Shown here: positions 7,323-14,385 of the stretch, in pieces
Layout of the letters: each line of letters opens with the position of its first letter
Numbering within the stretch: the stretch's first letter is position 1
Translations under genes and position numbers: made by a program
Origin: Veillonella sp.
Lineage (GTDB): Bacteria; Bacillota; Negativicutes; Veillonellales; Veillonellaceae
Length of the DNA: 64,000 nucleotides
Direction of reading: 5' to 3'
Assembly (NCBI RefSeq): GCF_041333735.1
Contig: NZ_JBGKFB010000001.1
Location: forward strand, 799,001-863,000
Notes under the pieces: generated by a model
The model's input: the letters and a program-made list of their open reading frames with translations, nothing else
The model's database searches: none
What the model was told of the DNA's origin: nothing

Positions 7323-8738
7323 TCATTCTTTTAAGTCGTCAGGAATTGCCGGTGGAGCCGGTGGTTTACCCATGGCTCTTTCAATGAATACCACAGCTAC
7401 AAAGACGATGAGGCTGACGATGGAACCAAAGATGATGGACATAATGCCGTATGGGTTGCCCACGAATTCCCAGTACACGCCTGCGATGGAGCCGAGCACG
7501 ATGGACCAAATACCAGCGCCAGCTGTTGCATTTTTCCAAGTGAGGCCTAGTAGGAATGCGGCGAATGGGCCAGCGGATCTCATGGTGAAAGCAAATACGA
7601 GCATCGGAATGATGGCTTTGCTTACGAGGGAGATAACGATGGCGATAATGCCGAGGAATAGCACGCATAGACGGCTATATCTCGTGAGCTGAGCATCGGT
7701 GAGGCTTTTACCAAAATGATGTTCTACAATATCCTTGGTAAATACAGTAGCGGCGCCTAATAGGTCGCCTGCGCCTGATGAAAGCGTGGCCGATACGACA
7801 GCGGCCATAACAAAGCCCGCCATTACTGGAGGCATGAGGTTAAGGGCAACCGTTGCCACCGCATTGTTCGCTTCGATATTCGGGAACTCGGCCAATGCTA
7901 CGAGGCCTAAAACCGCAGGAACGAAGGCGAATAACGCCATGATAATACCACAAATGATAGAACCGAGAACGGCTGTTTTTTCGTCCTTCGCGGCAAAGTA
8001 CCGTTGAACCGATTCTTGGCCGGTGGAGAAGGTCATGAAGTACATGATAATGAGGCCGATGATGGTTTTCCAACCAACCTTTGTGAAGCCTAGCTGTTCA
8101 GATGGTAATTTAGACACTACTGTTTCCCAGCCGCCCACATTGTGCAGTACGAACGGTACAGCAAGGGTAAAGCCCCCAACGAGAACGAAGAAGTGGATAA
8201 CGTCTGTCATCGTTACGCTCCACATACCGCCGGACATGGTGTAAATTACGAGTACCGCGCCGCAGATGAGGATTGCTAGCTCTGTTGAAAGCCCGGTAAG
8301 AACGCTAATAATGGTTGCTGTAGCAGTAATCTGTACGCCTGCTAGGGTAATTGTTGCAAGCATAGAGAGAATCGACGTTATGAGATGGCTAGAGCCACCA
8401 AAGCGACGACCGATGATCTCCGGTACGGTCGTTGCCATGGCACGTCGTAACAGTGGTGCGATAAAAGCAACGAGAATAACCCCAATCCCTGCAGAGACTA
8501 CGTACCAACCTGCAGATAAACCCCAAGAACCATACGCTTTCGCGGCTACACCAACGGTACTCCCGCCACCGATCTCTGTAGCTGCTAACGTGCCTGCCGT
8601 CATAAGAACCCCAATACGACGACCTGCGAGTAGATAGTCAGTACTATCTTTTACACGAATATGACAATACACGCCGACCAATAAATTCAGTAATAAATAG
8701 GCACAAACAATAACCCATATAATAGTTAAAGAGTCCAT
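7323..8738 (-). CDS. Sodium:solute symporter (SSS family)
   Basis: A 471-residue inner-membrane protein with about 13 helices and the SSS-family signature: DYLLAGRRIG near residue 35, AATEIGGGSTVGVAAKAY, a GVQITATATIISVLTG helix, YTMSGGMWSVTMTDVIHFF, and FSTGQESVQRYFAAKDEKTA. Members use a sodium gradient to import acids, sugars, proline or pantothenate. Sequence alone does not settle which. AGGAGGTG sits just upstream of the ATG on the minus strand. It is transcribed against its neighbours and stands alone. Confidence 0.87.
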   Translation of the reverse strand: MDSLTIIWVIVCAYLLLNLLVGVYCHIRVKDSTDYLLAGRRIGVLMTAGTLAATEIGGGSTVGVAAKAYGSWGLSAGWYVVSAGIGVILVAFIAPLLRRAMATTVPEIIGRRFGGSSHLITSILSMLATITLAGVQITATATIISVLTGLSTELAILICGAVLVIYTMSGGMWSVTMTDVIHFFVLVGGFTLAVPFVLHNVGGWETVVSKLPSEQLGFTKVGWKTIIGLIIMYFMTFSTGQESVQRYFAAKDEKTAVLGSIICGIIMALFAFVPAVLGLVALAEFPNIEANNAVATVALNLMPPVMAGFVMAAVVSATLSSGAGDLLGAATVFTKDIVEHHFGKSLTDAQLTRYSRLCVLFLGIIAIVISLVSKAIIPMLVFAFTMRSAGPFAAFLLGLTWKNATAGAGIWSIVLGSIAGVYWEFVGNPYGIMSIIFGSIVSLIVFVAVVFIERAMGKPPAPPAIPDDLKE

Positions 8739-8918
8739 ATGCCACCTCCTAAACTACAAACTAGTTAGAGACACATACTAAATCACCCTTACTACTTGCG
8801 GTGCATATATCAAGTATAGTTTAATTATCCATAAAAACTGGGGAAAATACAAAGAGGAGTTTCTTGCTACATTGGAGAATGTATATATATTAGGAAGTAA
8901 AATATAAAATTATTAATA

Positions 8919-8971
8919 ATAGGCACAGTCTTGTTTGCATAGTATACTTATGCTAATAAGGTTGTGCTTAT
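8919..8971 (+). promoter_or_regulatory. Leader hairpin element, copy 2
   Basis: ATAGGCACAGTCTT (8919-8932) pairs with AAGGTTGTGCTTAT (8958-8971) along all 14 positions if G-U pairs are allowed. The inner stem GCATA/TATGC keeps the loop GTATACT of copy 1. It ends 40 nt before the start codon of the secreted-protein gene at 9012. Confidence 0.6.
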
Positions 8972-9011
8972 TTTATTGAGAGATAAGATTCATTTTTTGA
9001 GAGAGGTTTTT

Positions 9012-9584
9012 ATGATTCAACGTATTTTGATGCTAGCCCTTGTGTTGCTGGCTTTCACCATGCCTACAGAGGCAATTACATATCAAGAGTTGAAGACGTC
9101 ACCACAGTTTAAGTTGGTTCATACTCGATCGATGAATGGTTCTATGGAGAGTGGTGGCTTGTATATCTATTTGAACACGTATTCTATTGAGGCCCTTCGC
9201 TATGCACCGCCACAGTATTCTTTGCGCGGGACCTACTATGTTGTGATGGATACGTCTTATCAATCTACCATTGACGAGCGACAGCTCACTGTGGATTATG
9301 ATACTAACTATTCGTTAGCGACCCTTATTCATTCGTCTCGTATAATGAATCCGAGTCCGTCTATGATAGCTTTAATTGAGGCTAGTGAAAGTAAGTCTGG
9401 TTTAGCTATGACAGAGGTAGATGTGGCGAAGTATACCTTTGATGGGGCGACGAAGCCAATGCATTATGTGAATGATACGCGTAAGTTCCCACTTAATCGT
9501 AATAACACTATTATGTATGATATAGCGGATGCTATATTTATGTCTGTGTATCAGCAGCATTTTGATGATGTTGTGGTGCAGTGA
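9012..9584 (+). CDS. Secreted protein, first of second paralogous pair
   Basis: A 190-residue exported protein (signal MIQRILMLALVLLAFTMPTEAI) homologous to the 5674 product. Both have YQELKTSPQFKL or IQELKSSPQFKV just after the signal, an SIEALRYAPPQY or SIEVLEYAPPMY motif, and the YDIADAIF...HFDDVVVQ end. ATG 9012 follows GAGAGAGG; the frame's GTG at 8964 lies inside the leader hairpin and is rejected. Function unknown. Confidence 0.75.
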   Translation: MIQRILMLALVLLAFTMPTEAITYQELKTSPQFKLVHTRSMNGSMESGGLYIYLNTYSIEALRYAPPQYSLRGTYYVVMDTSYQSTIDERQLTVDYDTNYSLATLIHSSRIMNPSPSMIALIEASESKSGLAMTEVDVAKYTFDGATKPMHYVNDTRKFPLNRNNTIMYDIADAIFMSVYQQHFDDVVVQ

Positions 9585-9589
9585 GGTAG

Positions 9590-10162
9590 ATGATGAAACG
9601 TATATATTTATTTTCACTATGGTTATTAGGCTGTCTCATAGCACCGATGCAAGGACAAGCCGTATCACAGGCTGAATTACTAAACTCAGAGCGATTTGAA
9701 CACATCGATTCGAGTGCTGACTCTGGACGAGGGGATGGAAAATATTTGGACCTTTCATCTGTTAAGTCTGTAACGGCACCGAATGGTCATCGTCGTATCG
9801 AAGCTAGCATTTATGTTTCCATGCCTGCTGCTAATATGATTCAAGGACTTTCAGTACAATACGATTACCAAATGGATCGTTCTTTGCGCCATTTGATTAA
9901 TGCTCATGATAATAGTTTAAAACAAGGTGATAAGACGCCATATATCTCTATTTGGCGTGCAAAACAAGAAAACTCAGGTATCACTGGAACCGTTAATGAT
10001 GGCGGTACCTATTACAATAATGGACAAATTCGCCAACAACGTGTGTATGCAGAAAACCTAAAAGCTATGATTCTACCTGCAGAATTTGGTGTCGAAAAAT
10101 ATAAACTGCCTAATTTGATGTATAAAAAAGCATATGGCATTGCCTATGATGATGAGCTGTGA
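9590..10162 (+). CDS. Secreted protein, second of second paralogous pair
   Basis: A 190-residue exported protein (signal MMKRIYLFSLWLLGCLIAPMQGQA), paralogue of the 6246 product. It starts 5 nt after the previous stop, with GAGGT just before the double ATG. It shares the GRGDGKYLDLSSVKS-type segment and a WRAKQENSGITGTV motif. The C-terminus is AYDDEL instead of QFDDVVVK. A Cys in the signal region (LLGC) could mark a lipoprotein, but the spacing is not convincing. Function unknown. Confidence 0.72.
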   Translation: MMKRIYLFSLWLLGCLIAPMQGQAVSQAELLNSERFEHIDSSADSGRGDGKYLDLSSVKSVTAPNGHRRIEASIYVSMPAANMIQGLSVQYDYQMDRSLRHLINAHDNSLKQGDKTPYISIWRAKQENSGITGTVNDGGTYYNNGQIRQQRVYAENLKAMILPAEFGVEKYKLPNLMYKKAYGIAYDDEL

Positions 10163-10168
10163 TAGCGT

Positions 10169-10639
10169 ATGAATAGCACTAGAGTAGTTGAAACAGTGAA
10201 TAAAGATAGATCGATAATAAAACTTGTTTTTAACATCTTGTTAAAGCTTGTTCTTTTACTGATTTGGGGAATCTCTATTTGGGGAATTTATACATTATTG
10301 TATGATCGATATGTATTAGAAGCATATCCATTAAGAGATTATCTTCCCGTGTTGATATTTTGCTTTGGGAATATTTGGGTTTTACCGTGTGTAATTTTGT
10401 GGTATGAGAAACTATCTCCTGCATTTAATAAACCTAATCTATATTATAGAGTGAAAGCTTGGTTCATTTCTTTAAAAGAACAATCTACCGTGGGTATGTG
10501 TGTATATAATTTTATGGATTTTTTTATAAAGTTATGTGTAGTAACGTATGGTACTATTGTTGTTATAGTTTGTTTTATTTCGGCTTTTGCTATATTAGTT
10601 CCGATTCTACTTGTGATTGCTGGACTGATACTTCGTTAG
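10169..10639 (+). CDS. Small multi-pass membrane protein
   Basis: A 156-residue protein with about four membrane helices (roughly residues 20-45, 58-82, 112-135 and 137-155). It carries a conserved cytoplasmic-looking segment YEKLSPAFNKPNLYYRVKAW. A relative at 13440 has CKRLRPAFNKPKIYYKTKEW. More distant ones are at 23621 (CPGLNPRKRMPDW) and 47581 (WKKLNPRTKPPY). The start lies 6 nt after the preceding stop, so it is probably in the same transcript as the secreted pair. No function is recognised. Confidence 0.7.
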   Translation: MNSTRVVETVNKDRSIIKLVFNILLKLVLLLIWGISIWGIYTLLYDRYVLEAYPLRDYLPVLIFCFGNIWVLPCVILWYEKLSPAFNKPNLYYRVKAWFISLKEQSTVGMCVYNFMDFFIKLCVVTYGTIVVIVCFISAFAILVPILLVIAGLILR

Positions 10640-10704
10640 TTCTTAAAAGCTCCTAAACATTCATATTAGATTTCTGATATATTCTTAACTTATTTACATA
10701 ATGC

Positions 10705-10744
10705 AAAAGCCAAGCTATTCATATTTAAAAATAGCTTGGCTTTT
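10705..10744 (+). terminator. Terminator
   Basis: AAAAGCCAAGCTAT pairs with ATAGCTTGGCTTTT, a 14-bp stem running into Ts. It follows the membrane-protein gene at 10169. Confidence 0.75.
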
Positions 10745-10748
10745 ATTA

Positions 10749-10792
10749 GTGGAGCACTTGTAGCGCTTATTTGTCTCACAAAAGACAAATAG
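10749..10792 (+). pseudogene. Truncated type I toxin remnant (copy C)
   Basis: Only the codons for GALVALICLTKDK and the stop remain. The promoter, Shine-Dalgarno hairpin and N-terminus of the toxin are gone, replaced by the terminator just upstream. The 3' untranslated region and antisense promoter are intact. Confidence 0.65.
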
Positions 10793-10889
10793 CCCTTCGT
10801 TATCTTAGATGATTCGATAACTGAAAGGCCATTTCTCAAGATTTTCTGTTTTAGAGATGCGCCTGACGGTACGACTCGTCTGACTATCT
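10793..10889 (-). ncRNA. Orphan antisense antitoxin RNA, copy C
   Basis: Minus-strand TTGACG (10919-10924), 17-nt spacer, TATAAT (10896-10901); predicted start near 10889. No intact toxin gene is left opposite it. It could act in trans on copies A and B or simply be decaying. Confidence 0.55.
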
Positions 10890-10994
10890 ACTTATATTAT
10901 AGGGATAAAGATATATATCGTCAAATTGAGATAAACCTTATAAATGCTAAATATATACGAAACCTACATATACTAAATTATAAAATTATTAATC

Positions 10995-11047
10995 ATAGGC
11001 ACAGCCTTGTTTGCATAGTATACTTATGCTAATAAGGTTGTGCTTAT
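10995..11047 (+). promoter_or_regulatory. Leader hairpin element, copy 3
   Basis: ATAGGCACAGCCTT (10995-11008) pairs with AAGGTTGTGCTTAT (11034-11047), with an inner GCATA/TATGC stem and GTATACT loop. Relative to copy 2, one U-G pair has become C-G. It lies upstream of the secreted-protein gene at 11085. A decayed left arm (ATAATAGGCAC) is also visible near 13350, upstream of the 13440 gene. Confidence 0.6.
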
Positions 11048-11084
11048 TTTGTTGTAATGTGAGAGAAGAAAAAGAGAGGATTTT

Positions 11085-12341
11085 ATGTTACGTAAAAGTG
11101 TAATTATGATGGCTTTAGCAGCTGCTTTCACCATAAATGTAAGTGCTGTACAGATCGAAGTGCCAGCCGGACAACCGCCTATGCCTGGGGCAGACGCGAG
11201 TATTCCTGCTAATGCGTATGAGAATTATCGTCATATTAATGAAGTAGCGGAGCAGAATGCAGAGGACTATAGTGAATTTATAAAATCACAACCTGTAAAT
11301 CCTACATCTGGGATGGATAAGTTGTATCGAGAACGCCCTGGTTTGGCTAAGGCGTTGGAGTTAGCAGATTACTCTCAATCCACGGTTGTATTGATTCATG
11401 AAGGGGATAAGAATATTCGATTGTCCATCCCAAATGTTAGCTTCCGTGGCGATACTGTTGAGTCTAAGTCTGGAAAGGGACCTTTATTTGCTGTTCGAAG
11501 TCTTAGTGCGTTTTTAGTGGTAGGCCCACCACATGGTAAAGAGCTCAATAAATATGCTGAAGAAGAAGGTAAATATAATTATCCAGGTTTGCAGAATGCA
11601 TCTTGGAAGCTTATGTCCAACAATGCCCGTGTAATGTATACGGAGTTTACACCGAATGATTCAAAGACTACCTATGGGATTACGTATGGCGGTTGGGTTA
11701 ATGCGGAAGATCCGTATCAAGATAAATCACCGGAAGTTGTGATGAGTAATTATATTATTCCATCCATAGAATCCTTGTCTGGATTAGATACTTATAGTCG
11801 TGTTGAGCATTGGGGTAATTTTAGTTATCGCGTTCCTAAGACTGCAAAGCTAGTGAGTGAGGCTGTAGAGAATAGTCAATATGATGTGAGAACCTATGAG
11901 GATACAGGTTCCAAGATACGTGTAGTACGTACTTCCATATTGGGTGAAAAACGAGATGGAACGGTCATCAAGAGTTCAATATTATCTTTTTTGAGAAAGT
12001 ATAATGATTTAGAAACACCTACACAATATGCAGTCGTATGGAATAATGGAATCGCAGGCTCTTTGATTGATTCTTACAAGCCTAAAGGAGAGTCTTATCT
12101 CCGTCATGTGGTGAAAGATTCTGTGTACTTTTACAGTTATCGTATTAATTATGATGAAAGTAAGACCTCTTATACACATAAACAATGGAGAGATATGATT
12201 GAATATGTAGGCTTAGATAATGCAGCCAAACTCAGAAAAGTTCCACAATGGAGAGAAGATGGAAGCTATAAAGAGAAATTAGAACGTGGGCCTATATTTA
12301 TTCCTTGGTATATGGAGTGGGTTAAGCTATTGAATCAATAG
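11085..12341 (+). CDS. Secreted protein, paralogue of the 3940 gene
   Basis: A 418-residue exported protein with signal MLRKSVIMMALAAAFTINVSA, cleaved likely around residue 21-22. It shares with the 3940 product the VPAGQPPMPGADASIP start of the mature protein, a VVLIHEGD segment, YNYPG, a WGNFSYRVPK motif and a C-terminal domain ending in a MIEY stretch. It has a longer C-terminal tail than its paralogue. No named domain is recognised. It follows the third leader hairpin and is trailed by the 12399 gene, probably in one transcript. Confidence 0.78.
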   Translation: MLRKSVIMMALAAAFTINVSAVQIEVPAGQPPMPGADASIPANAYENYRHINEVAEQNAEDYSEFIKSQPVNPTSGMDKLYRERPGLAKALELADYSQSTVVLIHEGDKNIRLSIPNVSFRGDTVESKSGKGPLFAVRSLSAFLVVGPPHGKELNKYAEEEGKYNYPGLQNASWKLMSNNARVMYTEFTPNDSKTTYGITYGGWVNAEDPYQDKSPEVVMSNYIIPSIESLSGLDTYSRVEHWGNFSYRVPKTAKLVSEAVENSQYDVRTYEDTGSKIRVVRTSILGEKRDGTVIKSSILSFLRKYNDLETPTQYAVVWNNGIAGSLIDSYKPKGESYLRHVVKDSVYFYSYRINYDESKTSYTHKQWRDMIEYVGLDNAAKLRKVPQWREDGSYKEKLERGPIFIPWYMEWVKLLNQ

Positions 12342-12398
12342 TGTGTAATATAGTGAATGTAGTTTGAGCTAATTATAAGAAATTTTAGGAGAGAGACT

Positions 12399-12974
12399 AT
12401 GAAAACAAAATATATGGTTATGGGGCTTGTTATAGGCCTGCAATTGGTAAGTGGTTATAGTTATGAATCAGATGCGAGTTGGCTTAGTAAAACTTGGGAC
12501 CGCCTTGAAACAAATGCAGCGAAACAGTCTTATGACTGGCCCAAAGCTGAGCAATATACTCATTATGCGGGCGGGCAAATTGTAGGTACTACCTTGCCAG
12601 AAGAGGATATGATGATTCTTGGTGTTTCATTAGGCAATACCTTTGATAGTGTGAAAGCTAGTTTAGGACAGCCTACTAAAGAAACTAGTAGAGGACTTAC
12701 CTATGGTGGTGTTACATTTGGGAACTTTAAAATGGATGGTGTGGGCCCTATTGTTACCTATATGATGATCGAGAATCGTGATGCTACTACTCATAGAGGT
12801 ATCGCCGTAGGCGACTCCATGCGAAAAGTTCTTAATTTATATGGCAGACCTGATTTAGTGGATACTAACAATCGATGGTTTTATGGGAAATATCGCTATC
12901 GAACTGATATGATGCATGGCATACAATTTGAACAAAAAGGCGATAAAGTCAGTAAGATTTTGATTTATAAATGA
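12399..12974 (+). CDS. Secreted protein with two BamE-like repeats
   Basis: A 191-residue protein with an N-terminal signal (MKTKYMVMGLVIGLQLVSGYS). It has two similar halves, each opening with a glycine-rich turn: GVSLGNTFDSVKASLGQPT near residue 75 and GIAVGDSMRKVLNLYGRPD near 130. This pattern resembles small outer-membrane-associated folds of the SmpA/BamE type or cell-wall stalk domains, where xxGxxxxxVxxxxGxP repeats occur. That is only a fold hint. It lies 57 nt after the secreted-protein gene with its own GGAGAGAG site. Function unknown. Confidence 0.68.
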   Translation: MKTKYMVMGLVIGLQLVSGYSYESDASWLSKTWDRLETNAAKQSYDWPKAEQYTHYAGGQIVGTTLPEEDMMILGVSLGNTFDSVKASLGQPTKETSRGLTYGGVTFGNFKMDGVGPIVTYMMIENRDATTHRGIAVGDSMRKVLNLYGRPDLVDTNNRWFYGKYRYRTDMMHGIQFEQKGDKVSKILIYK

Positions 12975-12998
12975 TTGTATTCTTACCATATCTATGAA

Positions 12999-13038
12999 AA
13001 AAGCCGAGCTTTTAATTCATAGAATTAGCTCGGCTTTT
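12999..13038 (+). terminator. Terminator
   Basis: AAAAGCCGAGCT pairs with AGCTCGGCTTTT. It follows the 12399 gene. Related sequence recurs at 22466-22506 on the other side of the CRISPR locus. Confidence 0.75.
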
Positions 13039-13143
13039 ATTAGTTTATTCGTATATTTATACAGTATGATGCTTATTATATCGCATATTAGATCGTTCTA
13101 TAATAGAGTTAGGATAGTTAGACGGGGTTGGGAAAATAAAATA
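13033..13143 (+). repeat. Toxin-module leader remnant D, left direct repeat
   Basis: About 110 nt carrying the old toxin promoter region and the GACGGGGTTGGG leader, then a deletion that removed the Shine-Dalgarno hairpin and the whole toxin. The junction is GGTTGGGAAAATAAAATA. A sister copy with the same junction lies at 22501-22612, in the same orientation, on the far side of CRISPR-Cas. Confidence 0.65.
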
Positions 13144-13145
13144 GC

Positions 13146-13247
13146 CCTCTGTTGTCTAGTGTAACTAGATAACTGAAAGGCCATTTCCTAATCTTTTTTT
13201 CAATTTCGAGATGCGCCTGACGTCACTACTCGTCTGGCTATCTATCT
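13146..13247 (-). ncRNA. Orphan antisense antitoxin RNA, copy D
   Basis: Minus-strand TTGACG (13277-13282), 17-nt spacer, TATAAT (13254-13259). Predicted start near 13247. The toxin opposite is deleted. The conserved ATGCGCCTGACG stretch and the CTAGTTACACTAG hairpin are kept. Confidence 0.55.
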
Positions 13248-13439
13248 ATCTATATTATAGGGATAAAGGTATATATCGTCAAATTGAGATAAACCTTATA
13301 CATACTAATTAGAAATAACCCTTATACAATCTAAAATATAAACTTAAGATAATAGGCACTAAACCAAGTATGGATTAAAATATTAACTCAATAAGAAATT
13401 TTGTTTTTAAGTTTTATGGTATTAGATAGGAGAAAGCCA

Positions 13440-13841
13440 ATGAGCAAACTCAAATACATCAAAACTATATTAGTGCTTTTGCTGAAGGCTTATCTTGTCT
13501 ATCTATGGATTAACTTTGTAGAGACGTTTACTCAGCTACTCTATAATATCTATGTATTGAAAGCATATTCATTGGAGCATTTTGGCCTGTTTTTATTCTT
13601 TCTATTTGGTAATATATGCTGTATTCTGTGGCTTGTTTTATGGTGTAAGCGATTACGGCCAGCTTTTAACAAGCCCAAAATATATTATAAGACTAAAGAA
13701 TGGATACGATCTAAGAAAGAAGATGCACCTATCTATAAAATCCTGTTTGGAATCTTATTACTTTTGCTAAAATTAACTCTCTTGGTATATATCATAATTG
13801 TGGTTTCCAGTATTTTGAGTATTCCATTAGTGAATTATTAG
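13440..13841 (+). CDS. Small multi-pass membrane protein
   Basis: A 133-residue protein with three to four membrane helices, related to the 10169 product (shared LYNIYVLKAYSLEHF versus LYDRYVLEAYPLRDY, and RPAFNKPKIYYKTKEW). The frame extends upstream to a TTG at 13401, but ATG 13440 follows TAGGAGAA and gives a protein starting MSKLKYIKTILVLLLK. Like its relative it sits among toxin-module remnants, with an antisense promoter on each side. No function recognised. Confidence 0.68.
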   Translation: MSKLKYIKTILVLLLKAYLVYLWINFVETFTQLLYNIYVLKAYSLEHFGLFLFFLFGNICCILWLVLWCKRLRPAFNKPKIYYKTKEWIRSKKEDAPIYKILFGILLLLLKLTLLVYIIIVVSSILSIPLVNY

Positions 13842-13866
13842 ACTTCTTTCAAATATTACATAAATC

Positions 13867-13904
13867 AAAAACCGAGCTACTATGTTTTGGTAGCTCGGTT
13901 TTTT
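13867..13904. terminator. Terminator
   Basis: AAAAACCGAGCTAC and GTAGCTCGGTTTTT arms with A and T runs on the two flanks, so it could work in either direction. Confidence 0.75.
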
Positions 13905-13924
13905 AGTTGTTTCACAAAAGACAA

Positions 13925-14024
13925 ATAGCCCCCATTGCCTAGTGTAACTAGATAACTGAAAGATCATTTCCTAATGTTTTACTTTTTTGAGATGCGCCTG
14001 ACGTTACTACTCATCTTACTATCT
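13925..14024 (-). ncRNA. Orphan antisense antitoxin RNA, copy E
   Basis: Minus-strand TTGACG (14054-14059), 17-nt spacer, TATAAT (14031-14036), predicted start near 14024. Only the last toxin codons (TCACAAAAGACAAATAG) remain opposite. It is the last module before the CRISPR-Cas locus and reads away from it. Confidence 0.55.
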
Positions 14025-14122
14025 GCCTATATTATAGGGATAAAGATATATATCGTCAAAATAAGATATATCCGTATAACTATAAGTTTTATGAAGAAAT
14101 AATGAATAATTTTATTGTTTTA

Positions 14123-14131
14123 TGCTAAAAT
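14123..14131 (+). promoter_or_regulatory. Candidate cas9 operon promoter
   Basis: TGCTAAAAT has an extended -10 form; the -35 region (TGAATA at 14103-14108) is weak. The neighbouring module reads away on the other strand, so cas9 needs its own promoter in 14060-14385, and this is the best candidate I see. If right, the cas9 leader would cross the whole tracrRNA gene in antisense. Confidence 0.35.
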
Positions 14132-14200
14132 GAAGTTAATTATACGGTGTTTGGCGACTTATAGATTATATATCATGTTTAAATAGTAAATTTTGGCAAT

Positions 14201-14324
14201 AAAAAATCTCAATTCCAAAGAATTGAGAATAGATGCCCTACGTCGGGCGGCCAAAAGGCATTGTAAATAAATTTGTATTTGAACTCGTAATGTAATTCTG
14301 TAAACCTCCAAAACTAATTGGATT
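14201..14324 (-). ncRNA. tracrRNA
   Basis: On the minus strand TTGACA (14354-14359), a perfect 17-nt spacer and TATACT (14331-14336) start a transcript near 14324. Its first part is an anti-repeat (about 14278-14314). The anti-repeat matches the CRISPR repeat over a 22-nt core with one mismatch, plus a TTTGA block separated by a bulge. It is followed by a GCCC/GGGC hairpin. It ends in a perfect terminator: TCTCAATTC (14207-14215) with GAATTGAGA (14220-14228), then six Us. Position upstream of cas9 on the opposite strand is as in Streptococcus pyogenes. Confidence 0.9.
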
Positions 14325-14385
14325 ACTTATAGTATAGTTAAGCATTTGATGAATGTCAATTATTAATTTCCGAAGGAGAGGTCTT

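Larger units (their letters stand above)
10640..11084. other. Intergenic region with toxin remnant and antisense promoter
   Basis: The gap holds a terminator (10705-10744), the last codons of a toxin gene with its 5' half lost, an intact antisense promoter, and the third leader hairpin. Nothing else coding is seen. Confidence 0.7.

Noticed and set aside
7309..8637. Several + strand frames opposite the sodium:solute symporter
   Set aside because: All lie within the conserved symporter gene on the minus strand and show no start signals.
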